64,000 bases of DNA, taken from contig NZ_JAFFPT010000055.1 of assembly GCF_016918785.1 (NCBI RefSeq), positions 69,588-133,587 on the forward strand. The letters are read 5' to 3'. Numbering within the stretch: the first letter of the stretch is position 1; each line of letters opens with the position of its first letter. The notes below the pieces were generated by a model. That model was not told the DNA's origin. It made no database searches and saw nothing but the letters and a program-made list of their open reading frames with translations. Made by a program: the position numbers and the translations under genes. Positions 17,347 to 26,376 of the stretch are shown here, piece after piece. The stretch is from Leptospira ainazelensis. GTDB taxonomy: Bacteria > Spirochaetota > Leptospiria > Leptospirales > Leptospiraceae.

Positions 17347-17408
17347 ATCCGTCTTTTGAAACAGAACCGTTTCCTACAGATCTTATTCTTTTTTCCCGGA
17401 GAATCGTT

Positions 17409-18371
17409 ATGATCGGCTGGGTCTGGGAAACGTTATTCTATCTTTTGATCTTTTACGCCGGGCTTCAGTTCCTGATGTCGGGTCCGGTCATTCAACTTCT
17501 CGTTAACTTTTTTTCCTTTCGGCATTTCAAATTCAAATGGACCTCTTCGGGAATTCTTCTGCCGGTTTTTTACGTCCTATCCAAAAACTGTACGATAGAA
17601 TTTCCGGGAATTCTCAAAACCGATCAGGTTTACACGAGAATCTCCTCTTTGAATTTTCAGATCGATTTTTTTTCCTTATTCAAAGGCAAGCTTAGAATTC
17701 CCTCTTCTTACTTTGGAAACTTCCACATGGATTATACGAACATCGTCAGTCCTCATAAAAAAATAGGACTGATGCCGAAACGTGGAAGAATCATATTCCA
17801 AAATATGAAAATAGAAAACGGATCGATCTCGATCGTAGATAAAACTCTTACACCCACGTATTCGATTCAGCTCAGAGACATCGCGATCGAAGGCGGATAT
17901 ATGGATTCGGGTTCTCCGCTCGAACTTCTTTTTAGGACAAAAAGCGGCTCTTGCAGACTCGGAAAAAGGGGAAATCTTAGAATCGGCGTTTTGGCCGGAG
18001 AAACGAGGGGTTTTCTATCGTTAAGCGACATCACCTGGTCCGAACTCGCCGGTCTGCAAGTGATTCCTCTTCCCTTTCTCAAAAATCGAGTTCAGATCTA
18101 CGTTGAATTCAAACATATAAACGAAGATCAGACTTCCGTAGAAGGAACTCTGATCCATTTTGCGCCGAACTCGAACGACAAACCGGAACAAAGTTATCCG
18201 TTTCAATTTGTGATCGATTGGAAAAATTACAATCTTCCTTTCGACCTCGCGCTTCGAGAATTGATCTTAGAATTATTTTTAAAAATCAAACTCAAAGGTG
18301 TGATGACAAGAACGATCCAGAGCGTTGCCAAAGGACTTTATGCGATCATCGGTAGAAATCGGAAACGTTAG
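17409..18371 (+). CDS. Membrane-anchored protein of unknown function, AsmA-like architecture
   Basis: The family is not recognised. The 320 residues start with one strong hydrophobic segment (about residues 5-38), followed by a beta-rich region with repeating strand patterns ([32 protein letters not shown]) and a final basic amphipathic helix. That layout resembles short AsmA/DUF748-type proteins, which sit in the inner membrane with a periplasmic beta-sheet body and may move lipids. It follows the TerB-like gene by 62 bases on the same strand and could be cotranscribed. Confidence 0.6.
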   Translation: MIGWVWETLFYLLIFYAGLQFLMSGPVIQLLVNFFSFRHFKFKWTSSGILLPVFYVLSKNCTIEFPGILKTDQVYTRISSLNFQIDFFSLFKGKLRIPSSYFGNFHMDYTNIVSPHKKIGLMPKRGRIIFQNMKIENGSISIVDKTLTPTYSIQLRDIAIEGGYMDSGSPLELLFRTKSGSCRLGKRGNLRIGVLAGETRGFLSLSDITWSELAGLQVIPLPFLKNRVQIYVEFKHINEDQTSVEGTLIHFAPNSNDKPEQSYPFQFVIDWKNYNLPFDLALRELILELFLKIKLKGVMTRTIQSVAKGLYAIIGRNRKR

Positions 18372-18628
18372 ACGAAATTATAATTCTATAACGACAAAAA
18401 AAGGATAGAATCCGGATTGTCCCAAGTTCTAAGAATTCCCTTACGATACCTCTTGTTCCGACAGACTGATCGACCGAAAAAGACTTTGAATCGGGCTTTC
18501 AGTCCTTCGAGTGTAGGACCTCTCACAATACCGTCTTCTTCAAAAGACGAATTTCAATCTTTGCCTCGGAACTTTTTCCTAAAACCTGTCAAGCGCCAAT
18601 AGAAGCGGCACCCGAGTTTCACAAAAAA

Positions 18629-18639
18629 GTAGGAACTCC
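18629..18639 (+). repeat. GTAGGAACTCC dispersed repeat
   Basis: This is one copy of the genome-wide GGAACTCC core in an AT-rich surround between the membrane-protein gene and the DUF1554 lipoprotein. Confidence 0.55.
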
Positions 18640-18691
18640 AATCAAAATTTAACAAAAAGAAGTCTCTTAGAAAGTTAGTAAACCGCTAAAA

Positions 18692-18720
18692 GCGACGTAA
18701 TCTGTAGGAACTCCAGCGTT
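18692..18720 (+). repeat. Extended GTAATCTGTAGGAACTCC repeat
   Basis: Starting with GACGTAATCTGT and continuing into GGAACTCCAGCGTT, this copy shares about 25 bases with elements near 45625 and 45775. It shows that the dispersed repeat is longer than its core. Confidence 0.6.
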
Positions 18721-19052
18721 CTGATTACGAGCGGACTTGAGTTTTGTAAGCGGGTTCCACTCAGGATTTGGGACAAGTTCTCAATATTTCAAAAAAGCAG
18801 ATAATTTACGGATATAACCGTTCTCTAATAAAACCGCGGGTCATTTGTCTTCATCCTTCGGGGCGAAGTATGGAATCCCCATCGTTTTCGAAAAAATTGA
18901 ATCCTTCGTATGAAGATAAAAATCGGAATTCAATCGAATCCACGAGATTCTAAATAACATATTATTTCTATAATATTCATAAAATAGAATTTGCTCTTCC
19001 AATCTAAAAGCCGAATCCGACTTTAGGTTTCAAAACTTACAGTACGTCCAAA

Positions 19053-19114
<62 letters not shown>

Positions 19115-19117
19115 TTC

Positions 19118-20320
19118 TTATTGTTCGATACAAAGCGAGAGTTTATTTCCCGTAGTACACGGTATTAAAGTGGATCCATCGCCGGCCAATCCGTTACCGG
19201 AGGCACTATTCGTCCAGTCGTCGCAGTTATTGGGACTGATAGTCCAATCCGTATTAAAGCCGGACCAGAAATTCGCAGGAGCATCCCCGGTGCTGTTGTA
19301 AAGCGTATTGTAGGCCATATAGCCGTTGTTATCCGAAGTTGCAATAAAGGCATTGTTATCGGCGCGGTAGTATTTTGTATTCTTCGCGATGGGCCAATCG
19401 GCATTTCCCGGAACCCGCGTTGCAACTCCCGCCAAAATCTTAGAACTGATCCCCGAATAACCGATACAAGCCGAATCACCGCCGTTGATCCCGAAGGAAC
19501 CCCCGCCGTATTGCATATTCCCCGCAGACGGTCTGGTCACGGATACGATCCTTTTATCGTTGTTGAGAATTTTTATCGTAAAAGAAACCGCCAGATTGGA
19601 AGGAGTCACTGCAACATTCAAAGTATAGGTTTTATCAAAATAATCCGAAGCGGCAGAAGGAGTTAAATCGCTGGCGATCACAGAAATCGAATCCGGATTT
19701 GCAAAGTTCATATCGTAATTCTCCGGACCCGGACTAAAATGATCGATGGTCGCAGTCGTGGAAAGGCCGACGTGAGCGACTGGATCGTTTGGTCCGGTCG
19801 GACCGCTGAGGGAAACATCGAAATTCAGCGCGGTTCCATTCTCCTTGATTTCGATCGTATCGCCTGGAATTTTCCCGTTGATCAAAACCGTCGAACAATA
19901 GACAACAAGATTCGAAACATCGGAGACGACGCTTCCGGAAGGATTCTCAGTCGTATCGGAATAAATTTTACAAGAATGATTGGGAGCGGAAGAATTCACA
20001 CTCAACTGATACGTTTTGTTTTGAGGAACACGGTTTGCAAATTGAAATCCTCCATTCGCGGAGACGGGAAGAATTTCTTCGTTCAACTGAATTTGAACGG
20101 TTCCGGATTTTAAACCTTGCAAGGTTCCGCTGAATTGAAAAGCGGGAACAGAAGAAACGGCAGAAGATGAGATAGAGGCATTCTCCGCTACCTCTTGCAC
20201 CAATGTGATTAAGGCGCCGCTTGGGCCATCTAGAGAAAAACGATTTGCTTGAGCGCAGGTAATCAAAGCGCTTGAAAGGAACATTAATACCGCAAAATTA
20301 TAAAATGATATTCGCTTCAT
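19118..20320 (-). CDS. Putative surface lipoprotein with DUF1554 domain
   Basis: The protein has 400 residues. The signal sequence ends in a spirochaetal lipobox (SSALITCAQ), predicting a lipidated cysteine near residue 22. Residues 65-140 form the Leptospira repeat type LQGLKSGTVQIQLN...NGGFQFANRV. A Calx-beta-like stretch lies near 150-260. The C-terminal 140 residues match DUF1554, with GGDSACIGYSG, an internal NTKYYRADNNAFIATSD and the terminal CDDWTNSASG...LCIEQ, including paired cysteines. DUF1554 proteins are common in pathogenic Leptospira and thought to be surface-exposed. An AraC regulator with its own membrane domain lies just upstream on the same strand. Confidence 0.85.
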   Translation of the reverse strand: MKRISFYNFAVLMFLSSALITCAQANRFSLDGPSGALITLVQEVAENASISSSAVSSVPAFQFSGTLQGLKSGTVQIQLNEEILPVSANGGFQFANRVPQNKTYQLSVNSSAPNHSCKIYSDTTENPSGSVVSDVSNLVVYCSTVLINGKIPGDTIEIKENGTALNFDVSLSGPTGPNDPVAHVGLSTTATIDHFSPGPENYDMNFANPDSISVIASDLTPSAASDYFDKTYTLNVAVTPSNLAVSFTIKILNNDKRIVSVTRPSAGNMQYGGGSFGINGGDSACIGYSGISSKILAGVATRVPGNADWPIAKNTKYYRADNNAFIATSDNNGYMAYNTLYNSTGDAPANFWSGFNTDWTISPNNCDDWTNSASGNGLAGDGSTLIPCTTGNKLSLCIEQ

Positions 20321-20452
20321 GGGTTCGTTTGTTTCTATCTAAACTTGATTCGCTGATAGACACTTAACTTTATAATTTTTTGAATTCTTTTTCATTTTCA
20401 GAATCATCTTCTTTATAGGAAAGAAAAATTTGCTTAGAATTCACCACTTCTC

Positions 20453-20500
20453 CTATTTTTTCAGAGCGAATTTCAGATAAAACCCACTCTGAAAAAATAG
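20453..20500 (-). terminator. Hairpin terminator after the 7TM-AraC gene
   Basis: Perfect 14-base arms, 20453-20466 and 20487-20500, flank a 20-base loop. The arms contain six-base T and A runs. The hairpin lies between the end of the AraC gene and the start of the DUF1554 gene, both on the minus strand, so it may separate their transcripts. Confidence 0.55.
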
Positions 20501-20575
20501 ACTTGAGAATCGTGGAAATCGATCATTTTCGGATTCTTCTTGGATCGATCAAATCAAAGGAGAATCCGAATCATC

Positions 20576-21742
20576 CTATATAGAATGAGAGTATCTGGAA
20601 TCAAGATCTCCCATTTCATCTTCTTTGTTTTTATAATTCGTAAGATGTTCTTCTCGAAATGCCTTCGGAGATTTTTTTGTCTCTTTCAAAAATGCTCTGT
20701 GAAAAGCCGAGGAAGAACTAAAACCGACCGCCATTCCAATCGAAAGAATCGATCGATCGGGTTCGTCCAGGAGCATTACTTTTGCTTCCTTGACTCGATG
20801 ATGATTGATAAACGAATTAAAATTCATTCCCATATGTTCGTTTAAAAAAGCTGATAAATGATGTACGGAAAGTCCCATTTCAGAGGCCAAAGAAGGAAGT
20901 CTGAGTTCCTCATCGAGATGGATTTTTTCGTTTTGCATCAACTCGTTCAGCTTACTTTCTACTTTTTCTATATTCAAGTCTTCTAAAAGAGATCTTTTTT
21001 CTAAATTGGAATCTCTTTGTTCGAAATTCTTCTCTAAAGTCAGTTCCCTCGAAGAGACGTTTCCTTTTGAGAATTCGTCGTTTGCTCTTTGAAGATCCGC
21101 GACAATCGGAATAAATTCGCTCAAAATAATCGGGGAAAGGATCAAAAAGTAATAATTGATCGTGTTAATGGGCTCGATGATCTTAGCGCCTTCAAAATAT
21201 CGAATCACTTCGGTCAATTTTATCACGAGTAATACGCTGATCGCAGGAAGAATTTTGTAGATAGTCCCGCGATTTTCCGAGGAGCGCAGCGGCACCAAAA
21301 CCTGAAAAAGCAAATACGCGAAGAACAAAAAGCTTCCTAATGAAATCATTTCCGATAAGTTAGGAATCTTAAATTCATCCAATAGATCCCACACCACGAC
21401 AATGGCGGCAGTCGCCGCAAAACTTCGAAGGAGCAGCTTTCTCAACGCGGAAAAATCCCCGTCGTTGATCTGAGTATTTCCATTCTTCGCCGTCATAGTA
21501 AGATTCATAAAAAAGAAAATTACCGTTACAGAGAAAAAGGCATAAAAATACTGAGCCAACTTTTTTGCGAGAGCATACTCAGTGATAAAAATAGTAGCCG
21601 TAAACGACCAGAAAAGAGAGGCCATCAAAAAAAACAGCACAGACGTACCAAACCTTTTGTTACGATCCCTCTTAAACAGTCCAAAGGCCGCGATGATAAA
21701 ATAGAGCATCGCAGCTAAAGAGTAATATTTAACCTCTTCCAC
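20576..21742 (-). CDS. Membrane-bound AraC-family transcriptional regulator
   Basis: In this 388-residue protein the first 225 residues hold about seven hydrophobic helices. The C-terminal 110 residues are an AraC double HTH: RLPSLASEMGLSVHHLSAFLNEHMG, then IGMAVGFSSSSAFHRAFLKETKKSPKAFREE. A linker rich in Glu and Lys (about 225-275) may be a coiled coil. Proteins of this type are frequent in Leptospira and could sense a membrane or envelope signal directly. The neighbours on both sides are lipoprotein genes, which makes control of surface proteins plausible but unproved. Confidence 0.9.
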   Translation of the reverse strand: MEEVKYYSLAAMLYFIIAAFGLFKRDRNKRFGTSVLFFLMASLFWSFTATIFITEYALAKKLAQYFYAFFSVTVIFFFMNLTMTAKNGNTQINDGDFSALRKLLLRSFAATAAIVVVWDLLDEFKIPNLSEMISLGSFLFFAYLLFQVLVPLRSSENRGTIYKILPAISVLLVIKLTEVIRYFEGAKIIEPINTINYYFLILSPIILSEFIPIVADLQRANDEFSKGNVSSRELTLEKNFEQRDSNLEKRSLLEDLNIEKVESKLNELMQNEKIHLDEELRLPSLASEMGLSVHHLSAFLNEHMGMNFNSFINHHRVKEAKVMLLDEPDRSILSIGMAVGFSSSSAFHRAFLKETKKSPKAFREEHLTNYKNKEDEMGDLDSRYSHSI

Positions 21743-22345
21743 ATCCGAATCCTTAAGTAGTTATTTATTTGTATTTTTACCAGATATTTTGGTAACAAAG
21801 CGATTCCGAGCCTTTGCTCATTTTTTTTAATTCTTGAGAATTATAAATCGTCACTTCCCAAAAAAAAATAAAAATTGTTTTCCTCTGTTCCCAATCAATA
21901 CGGTACCCAAACCAAAGAATGCCAAAAAAGTGTCCAAAAAGAGGGAAAAATGAAAACTTACTGATTTATAGGAAAAGTTATTGAATAATAACTCAACAGA
22001 CTTGCAAAAAAAAATGAGAAGAGCGTAATTCTCTCGGTTTCGCTCCGAAAGAAAACGACATCATCCGAAATGCCCTCCTAACGTGAAAATCTTTCCGATT
22101 TTTAAATCGGAAAGGGAAAATCGGAAAAACACATTTTCCACACAGATTCAAAATAAAATTCAAAGCTTTTTCAACAGCTTTGACCTATTCATACGATTCA
22201 AAATACGCTTTCTGCACGTGTTTCCCTTATTTATAAGCAGAGAATTCCTCAATTATAGGCGGTGACGCATTACTCGAAAAAAAGAAGTAAATTAACTCCA
22301 CATCACTCAAATTTTGCGGATGTAAATGTTGTGGAGGATCTTCTC
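21743..22345. other. Divergent intergenic region between AraC and DUF1566 genes
   Basis: About 600 AT-rich bases hold no credible gene. A perfect 11-base hairpin with a two-base loop sits at 22091-22114 (arms CTTTCCGATTT and AAATCGGAAAG) and could be an operator or 5' structure for the lipoprotein gene. Confidence 0.5.
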
Positions 22346-24556
22346 ATGATCAAACAAAGAAAGAAACAACATGCGAAAATTAAAAAAGAAACTCGCGTTT
22401 TATATATTCTTAGCTTGAGCATAAGTCTATTTTTCGTATTTCTAAATTGTTTGCCGGGAGAAGGCAAGAAAGGAATGAACTTTTTCTTTCTTCCAAGTTC
22501 GAGCATTTCTTTTCCCGGAGGAGATTCTTCCAGTGGAAATTCGGCGCCGGCGCTCCCTCCCGTAGCTCCGACAGGCGTCATTACCTATTCCTCCCCGACT
22601 ACTTTATACGTGAGCGGCTCAGGAGTCGCAGGAACCATCGCTTATTATGATATTTCCTGGTCCGCCGATATGAACGGACAATATGATCTCCGTTTCGGTG
22701 CGAGTAACTGTTCCGATGGAACCGTGAATACGAATTCAACCGCAACCGCTTCCACATCGATCACAAATCGAATCCAAGCAAGTGATCTTGCCGTAGGAAC
22801 CAATTCAGTTAAACTCTGTTTGAAAAGCTCCGACGGCGTTTCTAATTGGGATACGAAGAGCATCAGCGTGATCCGGGACGACTCCGCTCCTTCCATCGCA
22901 TTTTCACCTGCGGCCGGAACTTATGGAGCTTCCATTCCAAATATTACTCTTACCTGCACCGATACGGGATCCGCAGGATGTCTTGCTATGACTTATAGAA
23001 ACGACGGAACAAACCCGACGATCAACACCGACGGAACCGCGCCCGCCGGCTCTACCGTATATTCTGCGGCGTTTGCAATCCCGAACAATGCCACAACCGA
23101 TGTTAAGGTAATCGCGATTGATAAGGCGGGAAATAAAAGCGCCGTAAGCACGAGTCAGTACGTAGTTGCGGTGGGAAATCCGACGATTACGATCAATTCG
23201 GTGTCAAAAAGTTTTTTGCGGACGGCTGACAGTAGCGTGATCAAATGGCAATCCGATATCGCCGGAAACTACGAACTTCGATTGGGAGGAACCAATTGTA
23301 CCGCCGGAACTAACGGAACGGCTCTTACTCCCGCCATTACGGGAAGCGCTGCGGCGGCGACCGAGATCACTTCCACAATCCCGGGTTCCACTTTAGCAGT
23401 CGGAGCCAATACCGTTCGAGTTTGTCTTACTACATCCGGGAGCAATGTGGGTCACAATTCATCCTCTTTGACTATCGACAACACTGCACCTACCGTGAGC
23501 ACCGCTACTCCTGCGAATAACACTACCAGTTTGAGCGTGGATCAAAATAACTTTGTAATCGTTTTTAGCGAAGCGATGGACAAAAGTACAACCCCGCTTC
23601 CGGAACATCACGACAGCGGTGTGAGTGGAAATCCGACAATCGCTTGGCCTACTATGACCGGATCTTGGTCGACGGATGGACTGACCTATACGGTTGCACT
23701 CAACAGCAAACTGCCGGAGTTTCACAATTTCTATCTGCTCTTTAACGATTCCGACTTTAAGGATAGAGCTGGGAATGTCGTTACGGGAGGTTTTGTTGTT
23801 TCGAATAAAATCAGACTCAATTACCGTTCCGACGTTGAAACAGATCCGACTCTGATTTCGAGAACTTTGCAAAACGTTTGTTACGATGTTTCCGGCAATG
23901 CGGTCCCTTGTGCTTCTTCCGGACAAGACGCGGAGTTCAATTCTGCAACACCTTACGGTTTGGGAACTCCAACGACCTTAGCGGGATATCCGAACGACTA
24001 CGTTACGCAAGACACCCTAAACGGAAAATTTTGGAAAACTTGCCCGCCCGCCTTTGTTTGGTCCGCCGGCACTTGTGTACAAGATGGGGTAGATCCTTAC
24101 AACGTTAACCTCGTTGCTTTGGGCATCGCGGCTGTCATCGATTTGACTTGGGGTCAATCCCTGACCTATTGCCTGCAATTGAATCTGGACAACGCAGGCG
24201 CTGGCTTTGCAGGTAAAAAAACTTGGAGACTCCCGACGTTGAGCGAGCAAATGGGTATTTTGACCTATGACGGCGGCGGAACCAATCTTGGAAACGAAAC
24301 GGTTCCGGCTTCGAGCTTCCCTGGATTTATTAGAAACAACTATCAAAGATATTGGACTTCCACAAATGCAGTCAGCTCATCCATAGCGAACGGAATTACA
24401 GGATCGGATTTTGCGAATGGAGCCAACGCATGGGGCGCTTGGCAGATCTCCGTCTTCGGAGGAGGCGCACATCTCAACAACAAGGGTAAGAATTATTCTT
24501 GGGGGAATTACTGGATGAACAAATACGCGACTCTTGCGATGTGTGTCGCGGATTGA
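22346..24556 (+). CDS. Large lipoprotein with Ig-like repeats and C-terminal DUF1566 (Lcl) domain
   Basis: The protein has 736 residues from the ATG at 22346, chosen because GGAGGA lies seven bases upstream. After a basic start comes a hydrophobic helix and the lipobox VFLNC. A Ser/Gly/Pro linker leads to beta-sandwich repeats: a segment near 75-175, a chitobiase-C-like one with TYRNDGTNPTINTDGTAPAG, a further copy of the first type near 285-375, then a SbsA/Big_5-like domain (ATPANNTTSLSVDQNNFVIV). The last 180 residues match DUF1566, with KKTWRLPTLSEQ and RYWTSTN. Likely surface-exposed and adhesive. The next gene also encodes DUF1566. Confidence 0.85.
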   Translation: MIKQRKKQHAKIKKETRVLYILSLSISLFFVFLNCLPGEGKKGMNFFFLPSSSISFPGGDSSSGNSAPALPPVAPTGVITYSSPTTLYVSGSGVAGTIAYYDISWSADMNGQYDLRFGASNCSDGTVNTNSTATASTSITNRIQASDLAVGTNSVKLCLKSSDGVSNWDTKSISVIRDDSAPSIAFSPAAGTYGASIPNITLTCTDTGSAGCLAMTYRNDGTNPTINTDGTAPAGSTVYSAAFAIPNNATTDVKVIAIDKAGNKSAVSTSQYVVAVGNPTITINSVSKSFLRTADSSVIKWQSDIAGNYELRLGGTNCTAGTNGTALTPAITGSAAAATEITSTIPGSTLAVGANTVRVCLTTSGSNVGHNSSSLTIDNTAPTVSTATPANNTTSLSVDQNNFVIVFSEAMDKSTTPLPEHHDSGVSGNPTIAWPTMTGSWSTDGLTYTVALNSKLPEFHNFYLLFNDSDFKDRAGNVVTGGFVVSNKIRLNYRSDVETDPTLISRTLQNVCYDVSGNAVPCASSGQDAEFNSATPYGLGTPTTLAGYPNDYVTQDTLNGKFWKTCPPAFVWSAGTCVQDGVDPYNVNLVALGIAAVIDLTWGQSLTYCLQLNLDNAGAGFAGKKTWRLPTLSEQMGILTYDGGGTNLGNETVPASSFPGFIRNNYQRYWTSTNAVSSSIANGITGSDFANGANAWGAWQISVFGGGAHLNNKGKNYSWGNYWMNKYATLAMCVAD

Positions 24557-24570
24557 ACCAAAGGAGAATT

Positions 24571-25197
24571 ATGATGAAAACGATAAGACTAATACTACTC
24601 CTCACAATCCTCTTTGGCCTGGAGAATGGGATCACTGCAATCGGCGGCGCTTACACCGATTTAAACGATGGGACAATTCAAGACGCAGGGAATCGACTTC
24701 TTTGGAGAAAGTGTATTCGAGGTAGGGGAACTGCCGGAATGAATTACACCGATTGTGGCGCGGTAAGCGGCCCAGCGGAAACCGGTAACTGGACGAACGC
24801 CCTCAGCTATTGTAGAGGTTTAGGAACTACTCTGGGAGACGGAAGACAATGGAGACTTCCTTCGATTAAGGAATTGATATCGATCGTAGATTACAGAGTG
24901 ACCGCGATGCCGATCATCAACGCAACCTTGTTTCCAAACACTCCTCCCGGAAGATACTGGACTTCTACCAATTCCTTTGCTGCAGGAAACAGCCCAACAC
25001 TTTCCGGAAACGGAAATAACGAAACAGATCCAAAACAATATGTTGCATCCGCGGAAAACGTGGATCAGCACTATAAGATTCCGGAAGGGACAAGCTACCG
25101 TTCGATGGCTTATATTGTGGATTTTGCAATCGGTGGAACCGTCGAATATCCGAAAGCAAACACAAACGGATACGTTCGCTGTGTAACCAGTTACTGA
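24571..25197 (+). CDS. Secreted DUF1566 (Lcl C-terminal) protein
   Basis: A 208-residue protein starting at ATG 24571 after AAGGAG. A signal peptide of about 24 residues ends near ENGITAIGG, without an obvious lipobox. The mature part is one DUF1566 unit: YTDLNDGTIQDAGNRLLWRK, CIRGRGTAG, ALSYCRGLGTT, RQWRLPSIKELISIVDY, RYWTSTN and YVRCVTSY, with several cysteines likely paired. It lies 14 bases after the large DUF1566 lipoprotein, so they probably share a transcript, which ends in a clear terminator. The pair may form a complex or share a substrate. Confidence 0.85.
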   Translation: MMKTIRLILLLTILFGLENGITAIGGAYTDLNDGTIQDAGNRLLWRKCIRGRGTAGMNYTDCGAVSGPAETGNWTNALSYCRGLGTTLGDGRQWRLPSIKELISIVDYRVTAMPIINATLFPNTPPGRYWTSTNSFAAGNSPTLSGNGNNETDPKQYVASAENVDQHYKIPEGTSYRSMAYIVDFAIGGTVEYPKANTNGYVRCVTSY

Positions 25198-25211
25198 CTT
25201 TAGCCGTATTG

Positions 25212-25250
25212 AAAACTCTGCAGAAATCTTTTTTTGCAGAGTTTTATTCT
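25212..25250 (+). terminator. Rho-independent terminator of the DUF1566 pair
   Basis: Perfect 11-base arms AAAACTCTGCA and TGCAGAGTTTT flank a 12-base loop, followed by a T-rich tail. It lies 15 bases after the stop. Confidence 0.85.
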
Positions 25251-25263
25251 ATTTTTCTAATGT

Positions 25264-25878
25264 TTACTCCAAAGTGAAACAAGCATTCAGCATAAATTCG
25301 ATATTCTCTTTCGAAATTAGATCCAAACGTTCGTTCCACTTTGCTACCGGAAGACTTTTGTCATCCTTTTCCAAATAACTCGCCTGCGGAATGAGAGTGT
25401 AGGTTTGATTGATCTCGTGAACGTTCGAATTTGAAAAAGAAATCAGATTGTGAATGACGGGAACACAGGTCGTTTGCGTAGGATCACAGTATTCCACTCG
25501 CTGCTGAATGTGTCTAACGTGAATTTCGGCGTCTTTTCCGATCAACATTTTCTTTTTAGGAAATACCTTCTTAAGGGCTAAAACCAATTCTAACGCTTTC
25601 GTCAGATTTTTTTCCTTGGGAGAAGGTAAATAAACTTTCTTCCAGAGTTCATCCTGCCGATTGCGGACACAAGCCTCGTCTTCCGGATTCAAAAATTCAG
25701 GATCCATAGTTTTGGAGCAAATCTCGCGCACGGTATCGACGGAAAAAGACTCGACAACGAGAGTTTTCGCGGTTTGTATTTTTTCAATTTTATTGTGATT
25801 TTCAGGTTCTTGCGTTTGCGCTGACGAACAGGAAAACAAATGCAAAACCAAAAGGTAAAAGGAAATTCGGAACATCAT
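25264..25878 (-). CDS. Small lipoprotein of unknown function
   Basis: The family is not recognised. From the ATG-ATG at 25878 the protein has 204 residues and begins with a short signal and the lipobox LHLFSCSS; a longer in-frame start at 25947 would bury the signal behind 23 residues. AAAGG lies just before the chosen start. The mature part is helical and strand mixed, with two cysteine pairs (CSKTMDPEF/EACVRN and YCDPTQTTCVP), suggesting a folded periplasmic or surface domain. It is convergent with the DUF1566 pair across their terminator. Confidence 0.65.
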   Translation of the reverse strand: MMFRISFYLLVLHLFSCSSAQTQEPENHNKIEKIQTAKTLVVESFSVDTVREICSKTMDPEFLNPEDEACVRNRQDELWKKVYLPSPKEKNLTKALELVLALKKVFPKKKMLIGKDAEIHVRHIQQRVEYCDPTQTTCVPVIHNLISFSNSNVHEINQTYTLIPQASYLEKDDKSLPVAKWNERLDLISKENIEFMLNACFTLE

Positions 25879-25895
25879 ACCTTTCGAAACAATGA

Positions 25896-26222
25896 CTCTT
25901 CTTATTTTTTGAATGGAATTTAAGAGAAGAATTTGGATTTTTATCAAAGCTGGCCTTTTTTGTTCAAAAATCTCCGGATTTCATTCCCATCCAATTGGAA
26001 AAACTCGTTTCCCATCGATTTCAAAAACATCGACGTCTCCGAAAGAAATTATTGAAAGGCAAATTTTTCGGCAAAGAAAAGCAACCCCGGTATTCGTGTT
26101 GGACACGATTCAAGTTAGCCGAAATCGAAAACCGATTTTTCTTTCATCATTATTCCTTTTTCAATCCTTCCCAAAACCTTTCGATTTTATCGGAAGAGCC
26201 GCAAATCCCTGAGATCGTTTAA
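25896..26222 (+). pseudogene. Possible decayed gene, C-terminal fragment only
   Basis: An open frame of about 108 codons without ATG or a plausible Shine-Dalgarno sequence ends in a protein-like stretch (FKLAEIENRFFFHHYSFFNPS). An overlapping frame is also open. It could be the tail of a decayed gene or chance. The gap up to the cytochrome gene at 26377 shows nothing else. Confidence 0.2.
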
Positions 26223-26376
26223 ACACCGGGTAAACTAGCGTTAAATACCTCGTTTTGATTTTAGAATTCAAAATTTATCATATATGGAAGATGTTATAAG
26301 GTGGGAATTTGAAATCGGCGATTTAAGACAAAATTCATTTACGAGGTTGTTTAACGGGAAAATATAGCAGGAGAAT

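Noticed and set aside
22083..22265. A 60-codon reading frame before the DUF1566 lipoprotein.
   Set aside because: It is Phe/Lys-rich without a motif, has no ribosome site, and lies in an AT-rich regulatory-looking region.
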